Part shown: piece by piece, positions 35,446 to 43,387 of the stretch
How the letters are laid out: each line of letters opens with the position of its first letter
Position numbering within the stretch: the first letter of the stretch is position 1
Origin: Acidimicrobiales bacterium
Lineage (GTDB): Bacteria > Actinomycetota > Acidimicrobiia > Acidimicrobiales > SZUA-35
DNA length: 64,000 bases
Assembly (NCBI GenBank): GCA_028285495.1
Contig: JANQPB010000044.1
Span: 62,001 to 126,000 of the forward strand
Reading direction: 5' to 3'
Notes under the pieces: model-generated
Seen by the model: the letters and a program-made list of their open reading frames with translations, nothing else
Database searches by the model: none
Told to the model about the DNA's origin: nothing
Made by a program: the position numbers and the translations under genes

Positions 35446-36657
35446 TCAGCTCCGGCGGCCGGCGACCAGGAACCCCGGGCCGTCGGTCGGCGGGTGGGCG
35501 GCCAGCGCCTCCTCGATCGGCTCGGTGCCCCAACCGGGTCCGTCCGGCAGCACGAGGTGGCCGTCGACAAACGTCGGGGTGACGGTGAACAGCTCGTCGT
35601 CCCAGGGGAGGCGGTCGATGTCGACCTCCATGATCCGCAGGTTGGGGACGGCGGCGGCGAAGTGGGCGCTCATCATCGTCGACAGGTGCCCGTAGAAGTT
35701 GTGGGGCGCGACCTGGACCTCGTGCGCCTGGACCGCAGCGGCGATCTTCATCGACTGCCAGGTGCCGTTCCAGACGGTGTCGACGATGGCGACGTCGACG
35801 GCCTGGGCGGCCAGGAACGGCAGGAAGGCAGGCAGGCCGATCTTGGTCTCCAGCGAAGCGATCTGGGTCCTCGCCCGGTCGCGGATCAACCGGAGCGCGT
35901 CGGGGCTGTCGTTGTCGTACTCGACCCAGAACAGGTCGAGGTCGTCGAGCGCCCGCAACACCTCGAGCACGCCGGGCGTGCGCAGGTTGAAGTTGAGGTC
36001 GAGCAGCAGGTCGACGTCCGGCCCCGCCCCCTCCCGGAACGCCCCGAGGACGTCGACGACACCGCGGACGACCGCCGGCTCGGCGTTCAGCCCCGGCGAC
36101 CACGGCCGCCCGAACCCGGGGGCCCACGACCGCAGCGCCCCGTCCCAGTCGGTGAAGATATTGGTCTTCAGTGCGGTGAAGCCGGCGTCGCGCACCTCCT
36201 CGCCCATGGCCCGGATGCCAGCCAGGTCGGTGATCCGCTCGCCCGGGTAGAACTGGTGGCGGGCGATCCGCCACGTCCCGCAGTGCGACCAGTAGACCCG
36301 GATGCGGTCGCGTTGGGCGCCGCCGAGCAGGTCGTGGACCGGGAGGTCGAGCGTCCGGGCCCTGGCGTCGAGCAATGCGTTCTCGATGGCGCCGAGGCCC
36401 TGGCCGACCACCGAGCCGGCGGCCGGCCTGGTGGCGGCGAACAGCTCGGTGTTGATCCGGTCGTGGTGGTTGACCGACTGGCCGACCACCCGAGGGGCCA
36501 GGCTCTCGATGACGGTGGTGACGCCGGGCGAGCCGAAGCCCTCGTCGTACTCGCTCCAGCCGACGACCCCGTCGGCCGTGGTCACCTTGCAGAAGTGGTA
36601 GTTGCGCCAACCGGCGTCGCAGTGGCGGGTCTCGACCGACACGACCTGTGCGTCCAT
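35446..36657 (-). CDS. Enolase-superfamily enzyme (mandelate racemase/muconate lactonizing type)
   Basis: The 403-residue protein has the alpha/beta capping domain (1-125) and a TIM-barrel. Likely magnesium ligands are D220, E246 and E270, with a general base at K164 (LKTN) or H319 (APHNFYGHLS). Such enzymes dehydrate or racemise sugar acids or related carboxylates. The motif set does not let me choose a substrate. It is the first gene of a two-gene unit with the threonine dehydratase, an unusual partnership that may mean both act on one hydroxy-acid or amino-acid route. Confidence 0.85.
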   Translation of the reverse strand: MDAQVVSVETRHCDAGWRNYHFCKVTTADGVVGWSEYDEGFGSPGVTTVIESLAPRVVGQSVNHHDRINTELFAATRPAAGSVVGQGLGAIENALLDARARTLDLPVHDLLGGAQRDRIRVYWSHCGTWRIARHQFYPGERITDLAGIRAMGEEVRDAGFTALKTNIFTDWDGALRSWAPGFGRPWSPGLNAEPAVVRGVVDVLGAFREGAGPDVDLLLDLNFNLRTPGVLEVLRALDDLDLFWVEYDNDSPDALRLIRDRARTQIASLETKIGLPAFLPFLAAQAVDVAIVDTVWNGTWQSMKIAAAVQAHEVQVAPHNFYGHLSTMMSAHFAAAVPNLRIMEVDIDRLPWDDELFTVTPTFVDGHLVLPDGPGWGTEPIEEALAAHPPTDGPGFLVAGRRS

Positions 36658-36738
36658 GGCCGCAACCTAGTCGGTTGGCCGCCGCCGGTCGTGGCCAGCG
36701 GCGGAGCGCGGCGGCCGGCGCCGCCGAGCGGCGGGCAG

Positions 36739-36770
36739 GGGTCCCGGCGGCCGCCGATCCGCCGGGACCC
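36739..36770 (-). terminator. Hairpin terminator of the pentapeptide gene
   Basis: A perfect 12-bp stem (36739-36750 with 36759-36770) lies 10 bases beyond the stop of the minus-strand gene. There is no T-run. The GGTCCCGG/CCGGGACC core is the same as in hairpins at 18279 and 38878. Confidence 0.6.
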
Positions 36771-36779
36771 GGTTTCCGG

Positions 36780-38003
36780 CTAGGCGCTGGCCGCCAAGGG
36801 GCGGAAGCGCTCGGGCCGGGGTACCCGCCGAGCCAGGAGACTTTCGAGCTTTGGTGACCGGATGGCGCCCTGCATCGAGGCCCCCCGCAGGTCGGTCATC
36901 GAGAGGTCGAGCCAGCACAGGTCGGCGCCGGACAGATCGGCCCACCGCAGGTCGGCCCCTCGGAGGTCGGCGCCCTGCAGGTCGGCCCCGGACAGGTCGG
37001 CCCCGACCAGTCGGGCCCGCCGCAGGTTGGCCCCCCGGAGATCGGCGCCGGACAGATCGGCCCCGGTCAGGTTGACGCCGACGAGGTTGGCCCCCTGCAG
37101 GTTGGCACCGGCGAGCGTGGCGTAGTCGCCGGACGCCGACGACAGGTCGGCCCTCCACAGGTTGGCCTCGCTCAGATCGGCCCAGCGCAGGTCGGCGCCA
37201 CACAGGCCCGTTCGCTCGAGGTAGGCCTTGCGGAGATCGGCGCCGCGGAGATCGGCGCCGTCGAGCTGGGAGCCCCACAGGATGATGCCGCTCCCCCTGA
37301 CCTCGACCAGCTTGAGGCCCCACAGGTTCATGCCGGACAACACCGCCTGGGTGAGGTCGCAGCGACCGAGGTCGGCGTTGTTCAGGTTGAGGTCGCGCAG
37401 GTCGTACCAGGCCAGGTCACCGGCCTCCCGGAACGCCTGGAACTCGCGCTCGGTCAGCGGCTCGCGGCGACGGAGGCGGCGGTCCTCGGAGAAGTGACGG
37501 AAGAGCCGCTCGGCCACCCACAGGTGCCCGTCGACCTCGTCGGCCGGCAGGTCGAGGATGTCGGCGACGTCGGCCGGGGGAATCGGGTCGTCGCCGTCGA
37601 GCCCGAACACCAGCCGGACGACGTTGGCGGTGTCGCCCGGCATGCGGCCGAGCATGCGGTTGACCTCGTGGGCGGCCTCCGCCCGCTCGACGATCTGCTC
37701 GCTGACGTCGTCGGCTCGCAGCTCGGGCCGGCGGGCGGCCTGATCGAGGGTCAGGCGGGACCGGCCGGCCCGATCGCCGTCGAGCTGGTCGTCGATGGCC
37801 TGCTTGATCCGCCAGGCGATGTGGTCGCGGTCGTGGACGGGGTCGAGGTGGGGGATCTCCAGCCGAGCCTCGAGCACGGCCAGCTGGGCGATCTGGAACA
37901 GGTCGTCACGGTCGAGCCCACCGCGGGCCCTCGGGCCGATGCCGTCGACCGCCTCGGCCGCCAGCTCGTCGATCAGGTCCTGCTTCGTTGCCGTCACGAT
38001 CAT
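36780..38003 (-). CDS. Sigma-70-like domain fused to pentapeptide repeats
   Basis: The 407-residue product appears to join two modules rarely seen together. Residues 25-175 look like a reduced sigma-70 factor. DRDDLFQIAQLAVLEAR resembles region 2, and MPGDTANVVRLVFGLDGDDP followed by an ADILDLPADEVDGHLWVAERLF helix-turn-helix resembles region 4. Residues 195-385 hold more than thirty A(D/N)LxG-type pentapeptides, which form a right-handed quadrilateral helix that can mimic DNA, as in gyrase-protecting MfpA/Qnr. The short end is basic. ATG 38003 follows a perfect AGGAGG. The role is unknown: a promoter-specificity factor, an anti-sigma-like decoy or a gyrase/polymerase protector are all possible. 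Confidence 0.8.
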   Translation of the reverse strand: MIVTATKQDLIDELAAEAVDGIGPRARGGLDRDDLFQIAQLAVLEARLEIPHLDPVHDRDHIAWRIKQAIDDQLDGDRAGRSRLTLDQAARRPELRADDVSEQIVERAEAAHEVNRMLGRMPGDTANVVRLVFGLDGDDPIPPADVADILDLPADEVDGHLWVAERLFRHFSEDRRLRRREPLTEREFQAFREAGDLAWYDLRDLNLNNADLGRCDLTQAVLSGMNLWGLKLVEVRGSGIILWGSQLDGADLRGADLRKAYLERTGLCGADLRWADLSEANLWRADLSSASGDYATLAGANLQGANLVGVNLTGADLSGADLRGANLRRARLVGADLSGADLQGADLRGADLRWADLSGADLCWLDLSMTDLRGASMQGAIRSPKLESLLARRVPRPERFRPLAASA

Positions 38004-38051
38004 CACGATTCCTCCTGCCCGTCTCGACATGCGGTGCCTCGGCTGTCCGGC

Positions 38052-38076
38052 GAGGCGGCGCCCGGGGCGCCGCCTC
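38052..38076 (-). promoter_or_regulatory. Leader hairpin of the sigma/pentapeptide gene
   Basis: A perfect 11-bp GC-only-type stem with a 3-nt loop lies in the 5' leader, about 50 bases before the ATG. It could act as an attenuator or stabilise the mRNA. Confidence 0.4.
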
Positions 38077-38126
38077 TGCTCGCCGATTCGGCCGATGGAA
38101 ACTCGGTGATGGCTGATCGACCTCGA

Positions 38127-38157
38127 AGTGTAGGCAAGGCCGTCATGAAAGCGTCAA
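38127..38157 (-). promoter_or_regulatory. Candidate sigma-A promoter
   Basis: On the minus strand TTGACG (-35) and TACACT (-10) are separated by 19 bases, giving a leader of roughly 115 bases. The surrounding 38100-38340 stretch is less GC-rich than average. Apart from this promoter and the leader hairpin, bases 38004-38465 hold no gene that I can support. Confidence 0.5.
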
Positions 38158-38465
38158 ACCACCGACATTGGCATGTCATGTCTGCCGTCCACGGGGTGGT
38201 GGGCACCCTTCCATCAACCGGTTTCGACGCCACGTGCGTCCCGAACCCGCCGGACGATGCCTGCCGTCCCACCTGCTCCCGTGTGGTCCTGTCACGATCG
38301 ATGTTGGATCACATGACTGTAATTTACCCCCGATGCCGCTCGGACGTCGAGGGGTTCGCCCATCTGCGTTGCAGATTCGGTGCGGGGCGCCTGGCCGGAT
38401 GGGCCTGCGCAGCGCGGTCGGACCGCCGGCTTGCCCGCTGGTCCGGCCGCCGCAAGACTGCTGCC

Positions 38466-38870
38466 ATGGCTGATCAGGCACCTTTCGACGTCGTCATTCC
38501 CCCCGGGCAGGAGCGCTCCTACGAGCGCTTCCACTTCGCCCCGGCGGTACGGACGGGCAACACGATCTACGTGTCCGGCGTCATCGGCGTCGGACCGGAC
38601 GGCAGGGTCCCGGAGGACGCGGCCGAGGAGTTCACCAGCGCCTTCGCCCAGCTCGCCGCCACCCTGGAGGCGGCCGGCGCCTCCGTCGACCACATCGTCG
38701 AGATGACGACCTTCCACGTGGACATGTCGTCGACGCTCGGCACCTTCATCGCGGCCAAGGACGCAGCGATCACCGAGCCGTACCCGGCCTGGACCGCCAT
38801 CGGCTGCACGGAGCTGGCGCTCCCGGGCGGGCGGGCCGAGGTGAAGGTCACCGCCGTCGTCGACGGCTGA
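38466..38870 (+). CDS. RidA/YjgF/UK114-family protein
   Basis: RidA proteins hydrolyse reactive enamine/imine intermediates released by PLP enzymes such as threonine dehydratase. The 134-residue length is usual. Visible features are TIYVSGVIGVGPDG, an AFAQLAATLEAAGASVDHIVEMTTF helix-strand and the C-terminal AWTAIGCTELALPGGRAEVKV segment. The canonical arginine in the final IEI(E/R)AVA-type motif region is not in its usual place, so it may belong to a non-canonical Rid subgroup. It is monocistronic and ends in a hairpin. Confidence 0.87.
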   Translation: MADQAPFDVVIPPGQERSYERFHFAPAVRTGNTIYVSGVIGVGPDGRVPEDAAEEFTSAFAQLAATLEAAGASVDHIVEMTTFHVDMSSTLGTFIAAKDAAITEPYPAWTAIGCTELALPGGRAEVKVTAVVDG

Positions 38871-38877
38871 CCATCCC

Positions 38878-38896
38878 GGTCCCGAGCACCGGGACC
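38878..38896 (+). terminator. Short hairpin after ridA-like gene
   Basis: A 7-bp perfect stem GGTCCCG/CGGGACC with a 5-nt loop starts eight bases after the stop. There is no T-run. It shares its sequence core with other 3'-end hairpins of the window. Confidence 0.5.
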
Positions 38897-39065
38897 CCGC
38901 GCTCGCCCCGGGCCGGACGTCGCCGGTTCGACCGGGCCGCGTCGGCGGATCACGTCGGCACCCGGTCACGGGTCGACCCGGCGGTCGGCGCCGGCACCCT
39001 TCGCCCGGTCGCCGGTTACACTCGCAGAGCCCTACTCCCCTCCGGCCACCGGCCGATGGGTCACC

Positions 39066-40709
39066 ATGCCGCCGAGGAAGCCGCCGCTCCGTCTCACCGC
39101 CGCCGCCCTGTCGACCCTCCTGGTCGGCCTGATCGGCCTCGCCGCCGTCCCCGCCGCCGCCGAGGACGCCGTCGGCCACCTGCCGACCCCAGAGGACTTC
39201 GTGACCCAGCAGTACGAGGACTTCCTCGGTCGGGCCCCGGACGACGCCGGGCTCGACTACTGGTCCGACCTGGTCCGCGACGGCGTCGAGCCGTCCGCCC
39301 TCGTCGAGTCGATGGCGACCAGCACCGAGTTCGAGGGCGTCGTCGCCCCCCTGGTCCGGCTCTACTTCGCCTTCTTCGGCCGGCCGCCGGACTACGCCGG
39401 ACTCACCTACTGGACCGGCCAGCTCCGCGACGGCGTGACCCTCGAGCAGGTGGCCCAGCAGTTCGTGCTGTCCGGCGAGTTCCAGGGCACCTACGGCTCG
39501 CTCGACGACGGCGACTACGTCGACCTCGTCTACGGCAACGTGCTCGACCGGGGCGCCGACGCCGGCGGTCGGGCGTACTGGGTCGGCGAGCTCGGCAGCG
39601 GCCTCGAGCGGGGTCGGCTGATGGTCGCCTTCTCCGACTCGGCGGAGTACCGGCGGGCCATCGGTCCGAAGGTGCAGGCCACGATGCTCTACGTCGGCAT
39701 GCTCCGTCGCTCACCCGACACCGCCGGCCTCGACTACTGGGCGAGCGTCATCGGTGGCGACACCCCCTACCGCAACGTGATCGCCGGGTTCCTCGGCGCC
39801 ACCGAGTACGGCAACCGGATGGGGCGGATCTACACCGACAGCCAACCCCTCACCGGCGTGGCCGCCCGGGCCGCGGCCGACCGACCGGCGCTTGCGGTCA
39901 AGATCGACAACGTCGACGCCGCCCGCCCCCAGACCGCCGTCGACCGGGCCGACCTGGTCTACGAGGAGATGGTCGAGGGCAACCTGACCAGGCTGGTGGC
40001 CGTGTTCCACAGCGACCTGCCCGACGTGGTCGGGCCCGTCCGCTCGGTCCGCACCACCGACATCCACCTCCTCGATCAGCTCAACACCCCCCTGCTGGCC
40101 GCCTCCGGAGCCAACCCCGGCGTGCTCGGCGTCGTCGCCGGGGCCGACCTGGTCAACGTCAACGCCATCGAGGCCGGCGGCGCCTACTTCCGCAGCTCGT
40201 CGAAGCGGGCGCCCCACAACCTGTTCGCCAGGACCGCCAGCCTGTACGCCGCCGCCGGCAACCGCGGCGGCGTGCCACCGCAGCTGTTCACCTACCGGGA
40301 CCAGGGCGCCGGCTCGACGAAGGGCACGCCCAGCGCCGGGGTCGACGTCGACTTCGGCTCGGCCGACATCAGCTTCCGCTGGTCGTCGGCGGCCCGTGGC
40401 TGGCCGCGAAGCCAGAACGGCAGCGCCCACACCGTCGCCGGCGGGATCCGGCTGGCGCCCGAGAACGTGGTCGTGCTGGAGGTGCCATACGGCGCCAGCT
40501 CGATCGACGCCGAATCACCCGAGGCTCACACGGTCGGCTCGGGCACGGCCTGGGTGTTCACCGACGGCCGGGTCATCGCCGGCACGTGGAGCCGTGCGGT
40601 GTCGACCGACCCGATCGGGCTGCGCGACGGCAACGGCCAGCCGATCGCCCTGACCCGGGGCCAGACCTTCGTCGAGCTGGCCCCGCCCGGCTCGGTCACC
40701 GTTCGCTGA
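39066..40709 (+). CDS. Secreted DUF4214 - DUF3048 protein
   Basis: This 547-residue exported protein has a signal peptide cut near residue 32 (AVPAAA). Four helical repeats of the DUF4214 type follow at about 45-95, 96-145, 150-200 and 205-255, each with a YxxFLGRxPDxAGLxYW-like core. From about 272 it is a DUF3048 (YerB-like) domain: RPALAVKIDNVDAARPQTAVDRADLVYEE, then a histidine/arginine-rich GPVRSVRTTD strand. DUF4214 modules occur in surface-layer and calcium-dependent exported proteins, and DUF3048 in cell-envelope lipoproteins of unknown role. The combination suggests an envelope-anchored factor. It has no clear operon partner. Confidence 0.82.
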   Translation: MPPRKPPLRLTAAALSTLLVGLIGLAAVPAAAEDAVGHLPTPEDFVTQQYEDFLGRAPDDAGLDYWSDLVRDGVEPSALVESMATSTEFEGVVAPLVRLYFAFFGRPPDYAGLTYWTGQLRDGVTLEQVAQQFVLSGEFQGTYGSLDDGDYVDLVYGNVLDRGADAGGRAYWVGELGSGLERGRLMVAFSDSAEYRRAIGPKVQATMLYVGMLRRSPDTAGLDYWASVIGGDTPYRNVIAGFLGATEYGNRMGRIYTDSQPLTGVAARAAADRPALAVKIDNVDAARPQTAVDRADLVYEEMVEGNLTRLVAVFHSDLPDVVGPVRSVRTTDIHLLDQLNTPLLAASGANPGVLGVVAGADLVNVNAIEAGGAYFRSSSKRAPHNLFARTASLYAAAGNRGGVPPQLFTYRDQGAGSTKGTPSAGVDVDFGSADISFRWSSAARGWPRSQNGSAHTVAGGIRLAPENVVVLEVPYGASSIDAESPEAHTVGSGTAWVFTDGRVIAGTWSRAVSTDPIGLRDGNGQPIALTRGQTFVELAPPGSVTVR

Positions 40710-40885
40710 CCCGGCCCGGCGACCGAGACGTAGGGTCGCGACCCCATCGGCGACCCGGTCGTCCGCGGCTACAACAGGGGTACCACCGACGAAACGGCGT
40801 CGAGGCGGCCGCTCGGCCCGTCCGCCCGCTCCCGGTGGGTACCACATCGGGGCACCGTGCTCCGAGCGCTCCACGAGGACCGACC

Positions 40886-41161
40886 ATGCCCCTGCAGCTG
40901 GTGGCCGCCGACACCATCGCCGGCTGCGCCGACACCGACCAGACCGCCACCGACCGCGACGCCGGTCGGACCAGGCGACGCAGCCCGCTCGCGCTGCTCG
41001 TCGGCCTGTTCGTGCTCACCACGATGCTGCTGGTGGCGCTGGCCATCGTCGCCCTCACCGATGACGACGAGACCGGCGACGAGGTCGGCGACGGACCGGC
41101 CGACGGTGGTGGGTTCGTCGACCGCGGTGCGGCGATCGTCGGCGGCTCCGGCTACGAGTAG
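40886..41161 (+). CDS. Small single-pass membrane protein
   Basis: The 91-residue product has a polar N-terminus with a basic TRRRSPL anchor, one hydrophobic helix (about 36-57) and an acidic, Gly-rich outer tail. The ATG follows GAGGA at a proper distance. The stop runs 10 bases into the convergent acyl-CoA dehydrogenase gene. No family is recognised. It could be a small regulator or subunit; coding status rests on start signal and helix only. Confidence 0.5.
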   Translation: MPLQLVAADTIAGCADTDQTATDRDAGRTRRRSPLALLVGLFVLTTMLLVALAIVALTDDDETGDEVGDGPADGGGFVDRGAAIVGGSGYE

Positions 41162-42408
41162 GCGGCCTGGCTCTCCTTCCAGGTGCCGCTGTCGGACCGC
41201 GGCTCCTTCGGCAGGCCGAGGACCCGCTCGCCGATGATGTTCTTCTGGACCTCGGAGGTCCCCGCGTAGATCGTGCCGGGGCGGGCGATGAAGAACGAGT
41301 CCATCCAGTTGGGGATGGTGTTGGGGGTGCCGATCGGCGGTGCGCCGAGTCCGTTGACCGAGCCCTCGCCGAAGCCGATCTGCCCGGCCGGGCCGGCCAG
41401 GTTGATGGCGGCCTCGGTGATCTGCTTGTGATACGTGCTCCACAGCAGCTTGCCGATCGACGACTCCGGGCCGGGCATCTCCCCCTTCAGGCGCCTGGTG
41501 AGGGCCTGCTGGCCCTGCCACTTCATGATCTCGACCGTGGTGTGGAACCTGGCGATGTCCTGGCGGACCATCGGGTCGTCGAGCTTCCCGTGCTGGCGGG
41601 CGAGCTCGATGAAGTTGTCGAGCTCGGCCCGGAACGGCAGCGACAGCACGGTGGCCCGAACGCCCCGCTCGAAGCCGAGCAGCGTGTTGGCCACGGCCCA
41701 GCCGTTGTTGGTACCGCCGAGCACGTTGTCCTTCGGGCAGCGGGCGTCGCTGAAGAACACCTCGCAGAAGTGGTCCTTGCCGGTGATGTTGGTGATCGGC
41801 CTGACCTCGACGCCGGGCTGATCCATCGGCACCAGCATGAACGAGATGCCCTTGTGCTTCGGCACGTCGGGGTCGGTGCGGCAGAGGGTGAAGATCATGT
41901 TCCCGTGCATGCCGGCGCTTGTCCAGATCTTCTGGCCGTTGATGATCCACTCGTCGCCGTCGAGGTCGGCCTTGCAGCCGAGGTTGGCCAGGTCGGAGCC
42001 GCTGTTCGGCTCGGAGTAGCCCTGGCACCACACGTCGGTGCCGTCGAGGATGCGGGGGATGTAGTGCCGCTTCTGCTCCTCGGTGCCCCAGTGGAGGATG
42101 GTGTTGCCGACCATCGAGATGCTGAACCCGTCGTTGGGGCCCATGGTCGGCACGCCGCGCTTGGCGAACTCCTCGTTGAGGATCGTGTGCTCGAGCTGGG
42201 TCAGGCCGGCGCCGCCGTACTCGGCCGGCCAGTTGGGGGCCAGGAGCTGGTGCTCGCTCAGGACCTCCCGCCACTGCTTCTGCCACTGGTGCTGCTCCGC
42301 CTCCGGGAGGGCGCCGATGCCCTGCCAGCCATCGGGCAGGTGCTCGTCGAGGAAGTCGTTCATCCGCTGCCGGAAGGCGTCGCTCTCGGCCGGGTAGCTC
42401 AGGTCCAT
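41152..42408 (-). CDS. Acyl-CoA dehydrogenase
   Basis: The 418-residue flavoenzyme is of the acyl-CoA dehydrogenase family: an N-terminal helical domain with LAPNWPAEYGGAGL, the FAD-binding CQGYSEPNSGSDLANLGCKA and WTSAGMHGNMIF strands, and the C-terminal helices ending in GTSEVQKNIIGERVLGLP. The usual catalytic glutamate position in the YAGT-preceding region is not obvious, a trait of actinobacterial members that act with a partner in sterol or branched-chain degradation (FadE-like heteromers). The start follows from the ATG at MDLSYPAES. No partner FadE gene is beside it, so substrate and subunit make-up are open. Confidence 0.9.
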   Translation of the reverse strand: MDLSYPAESDAFRQRMNDFLDEHLPDGWQGIGALPEAEQHQWQKQWREVLSEHQLLAPNWPAEYGGAGLTQLEHTILNEEFAKRGVPTMGPNDGFSISMVGNTILHWGTEEQKRHYIPRILDGTDVWCQGYSEPNSGSDLANLGCKADLDGDEWIINGQKIWTSAGMHGNMIFTLCRTDPDVPKHKGISFMLVPMDQPGVEVRPITNITGKDHFCEVFFSDARCPKDNVLGGTNNGWAVANTLLGFERGVRATVLSLPFRAELDNFIELARQHGKLDDPMVRQDIARFHTTVEIMKWQGQQALTRRLKGEMPGPESSIGKLLWSTYHKQITEAAINLAGPAGQIGFGEGSVNGLGAPPIGTPNTIPNWMDSFFIARPGTIYAGTSEVQKNIIGERVLGLPKEPRSDSGTWKESQAAYS

Positions 42409-42469
42409 GGGCCGATGGTACGACGCCGAGGGGCCGGACGGGAAAGCCACGGCTGGCCTTCGCCAACGA

Positions 42470-43207
42470 TCAGTGGCGGTCGCTCGGATCGAGGGCGCCG
42501 GCCGCCTCGAGGACCTCGAAGGTGAACCCGCAGCGGCCGCAGCCGACGGCGGTGCCGACGGGCAGCTCGCCGACGGCATACCCGCACGACGGGCAGTAGC
42601 GGACGGCGGCCTCGGCCGGAACCTCACGGTCGACGTCGGCCGCGCCGGCGGGCTCGTCACCGGCGAAGCGGCTGAGCACGGGGATCACGATCGTGCCGGC
42701 GGCGACGAGGAGCGAGAGCACCCCGACGAGGCGCAAGAACCAGTCGGGCTCGTACTCGACCCAGATCGCGAACAGGATGCAGGCCGTCAGCATCGCGATC
42801 AGGCCGACCGTGGTCGGCAGCGCCGGGCGATACCGACCGGCGAGCGGGAGCAGGGCGAGGCCCCCGGCCAGGGTCGCGGCGACGGCGACGACCAGGAACG
42901 AGCCGGCGGACCGGAACCAGTTGCCGTCGAGGCCGTCGGCCCACACGGCGACGATCAGCATCCCCAGCCCGATCGCGGCCGTGACCGCGCCGACGATCGG
43001 GACCGGCCAGAGCACCCCGCGGGCGGCCGCCGGACCGTTGACCAGGATGCCGAGCATGGTGGCCGACAGCAGCAGGCTGGTGCCCAGGATCCGACCCTGC
43101 GTCTCGCCGAGGTCGCCGAAGACCAGGATGCCGATCCCCAACAGCGCGTTGATCGCGACGGAGACGACGAACACCCGGAGCAGCAGGCGGGTCGTCGGAC
43201 GCTCCAT
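42470..43207 (-). CDS. Membrane protein with C-terminal zinc ribbon
   Basis: This 245-residue protein has six or seven hydrophobic helices up to about residue 188, then a cytoplasmic tail with CPSCGYAV and CGRCGF, a compact rubredoxin-like zinc ribbon. The helical part resembles no family I know. Zinc ribbons on small membrane proteins often recruit other proteins. It lies between an acyl-CoA dehydrogenase (same strand, 61 bases downstream) and a divergent peptidase. Confidence 0.75.
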   Translation of the reverse strand: MERPTTRLLLRVFVVSVAINALLGIGILVFGDLGETQGRILGTSLLLSATMLGILVNGPAAARGVLWPVPIVGAVTAAIGLGMLIVAVWADGLDGNWFRSAGSFLVVAVAATLAGGLALLPLAGRYRPALPTTVGLIAMLTACILFAIWVEYEPDWFLRLVGVLSLLVAAGTIVIPVLSRFAGDEPAGAADVDREVPAEAAVRYCPSCGYAVGELPVGTAVGCGRCGFTFEVLEAAGALDPSDRH

Positions 43208-43387
43208 GCCCGTATCATTCCGCCAAGCCGGCGGCGGCGCCAGCGGAACCGGCACTCGACCGGACGGCGGCCTCGGGCGAGCGGCGTCGGGCGAGCGGCG
43301 GCCGGCGTGCCGGCCGACGACGCGACGGCACCGGGCCTGCGGGTGACCGATCGGCGACCAACCGGCGGGCGAGCCTACGATTGGCCG

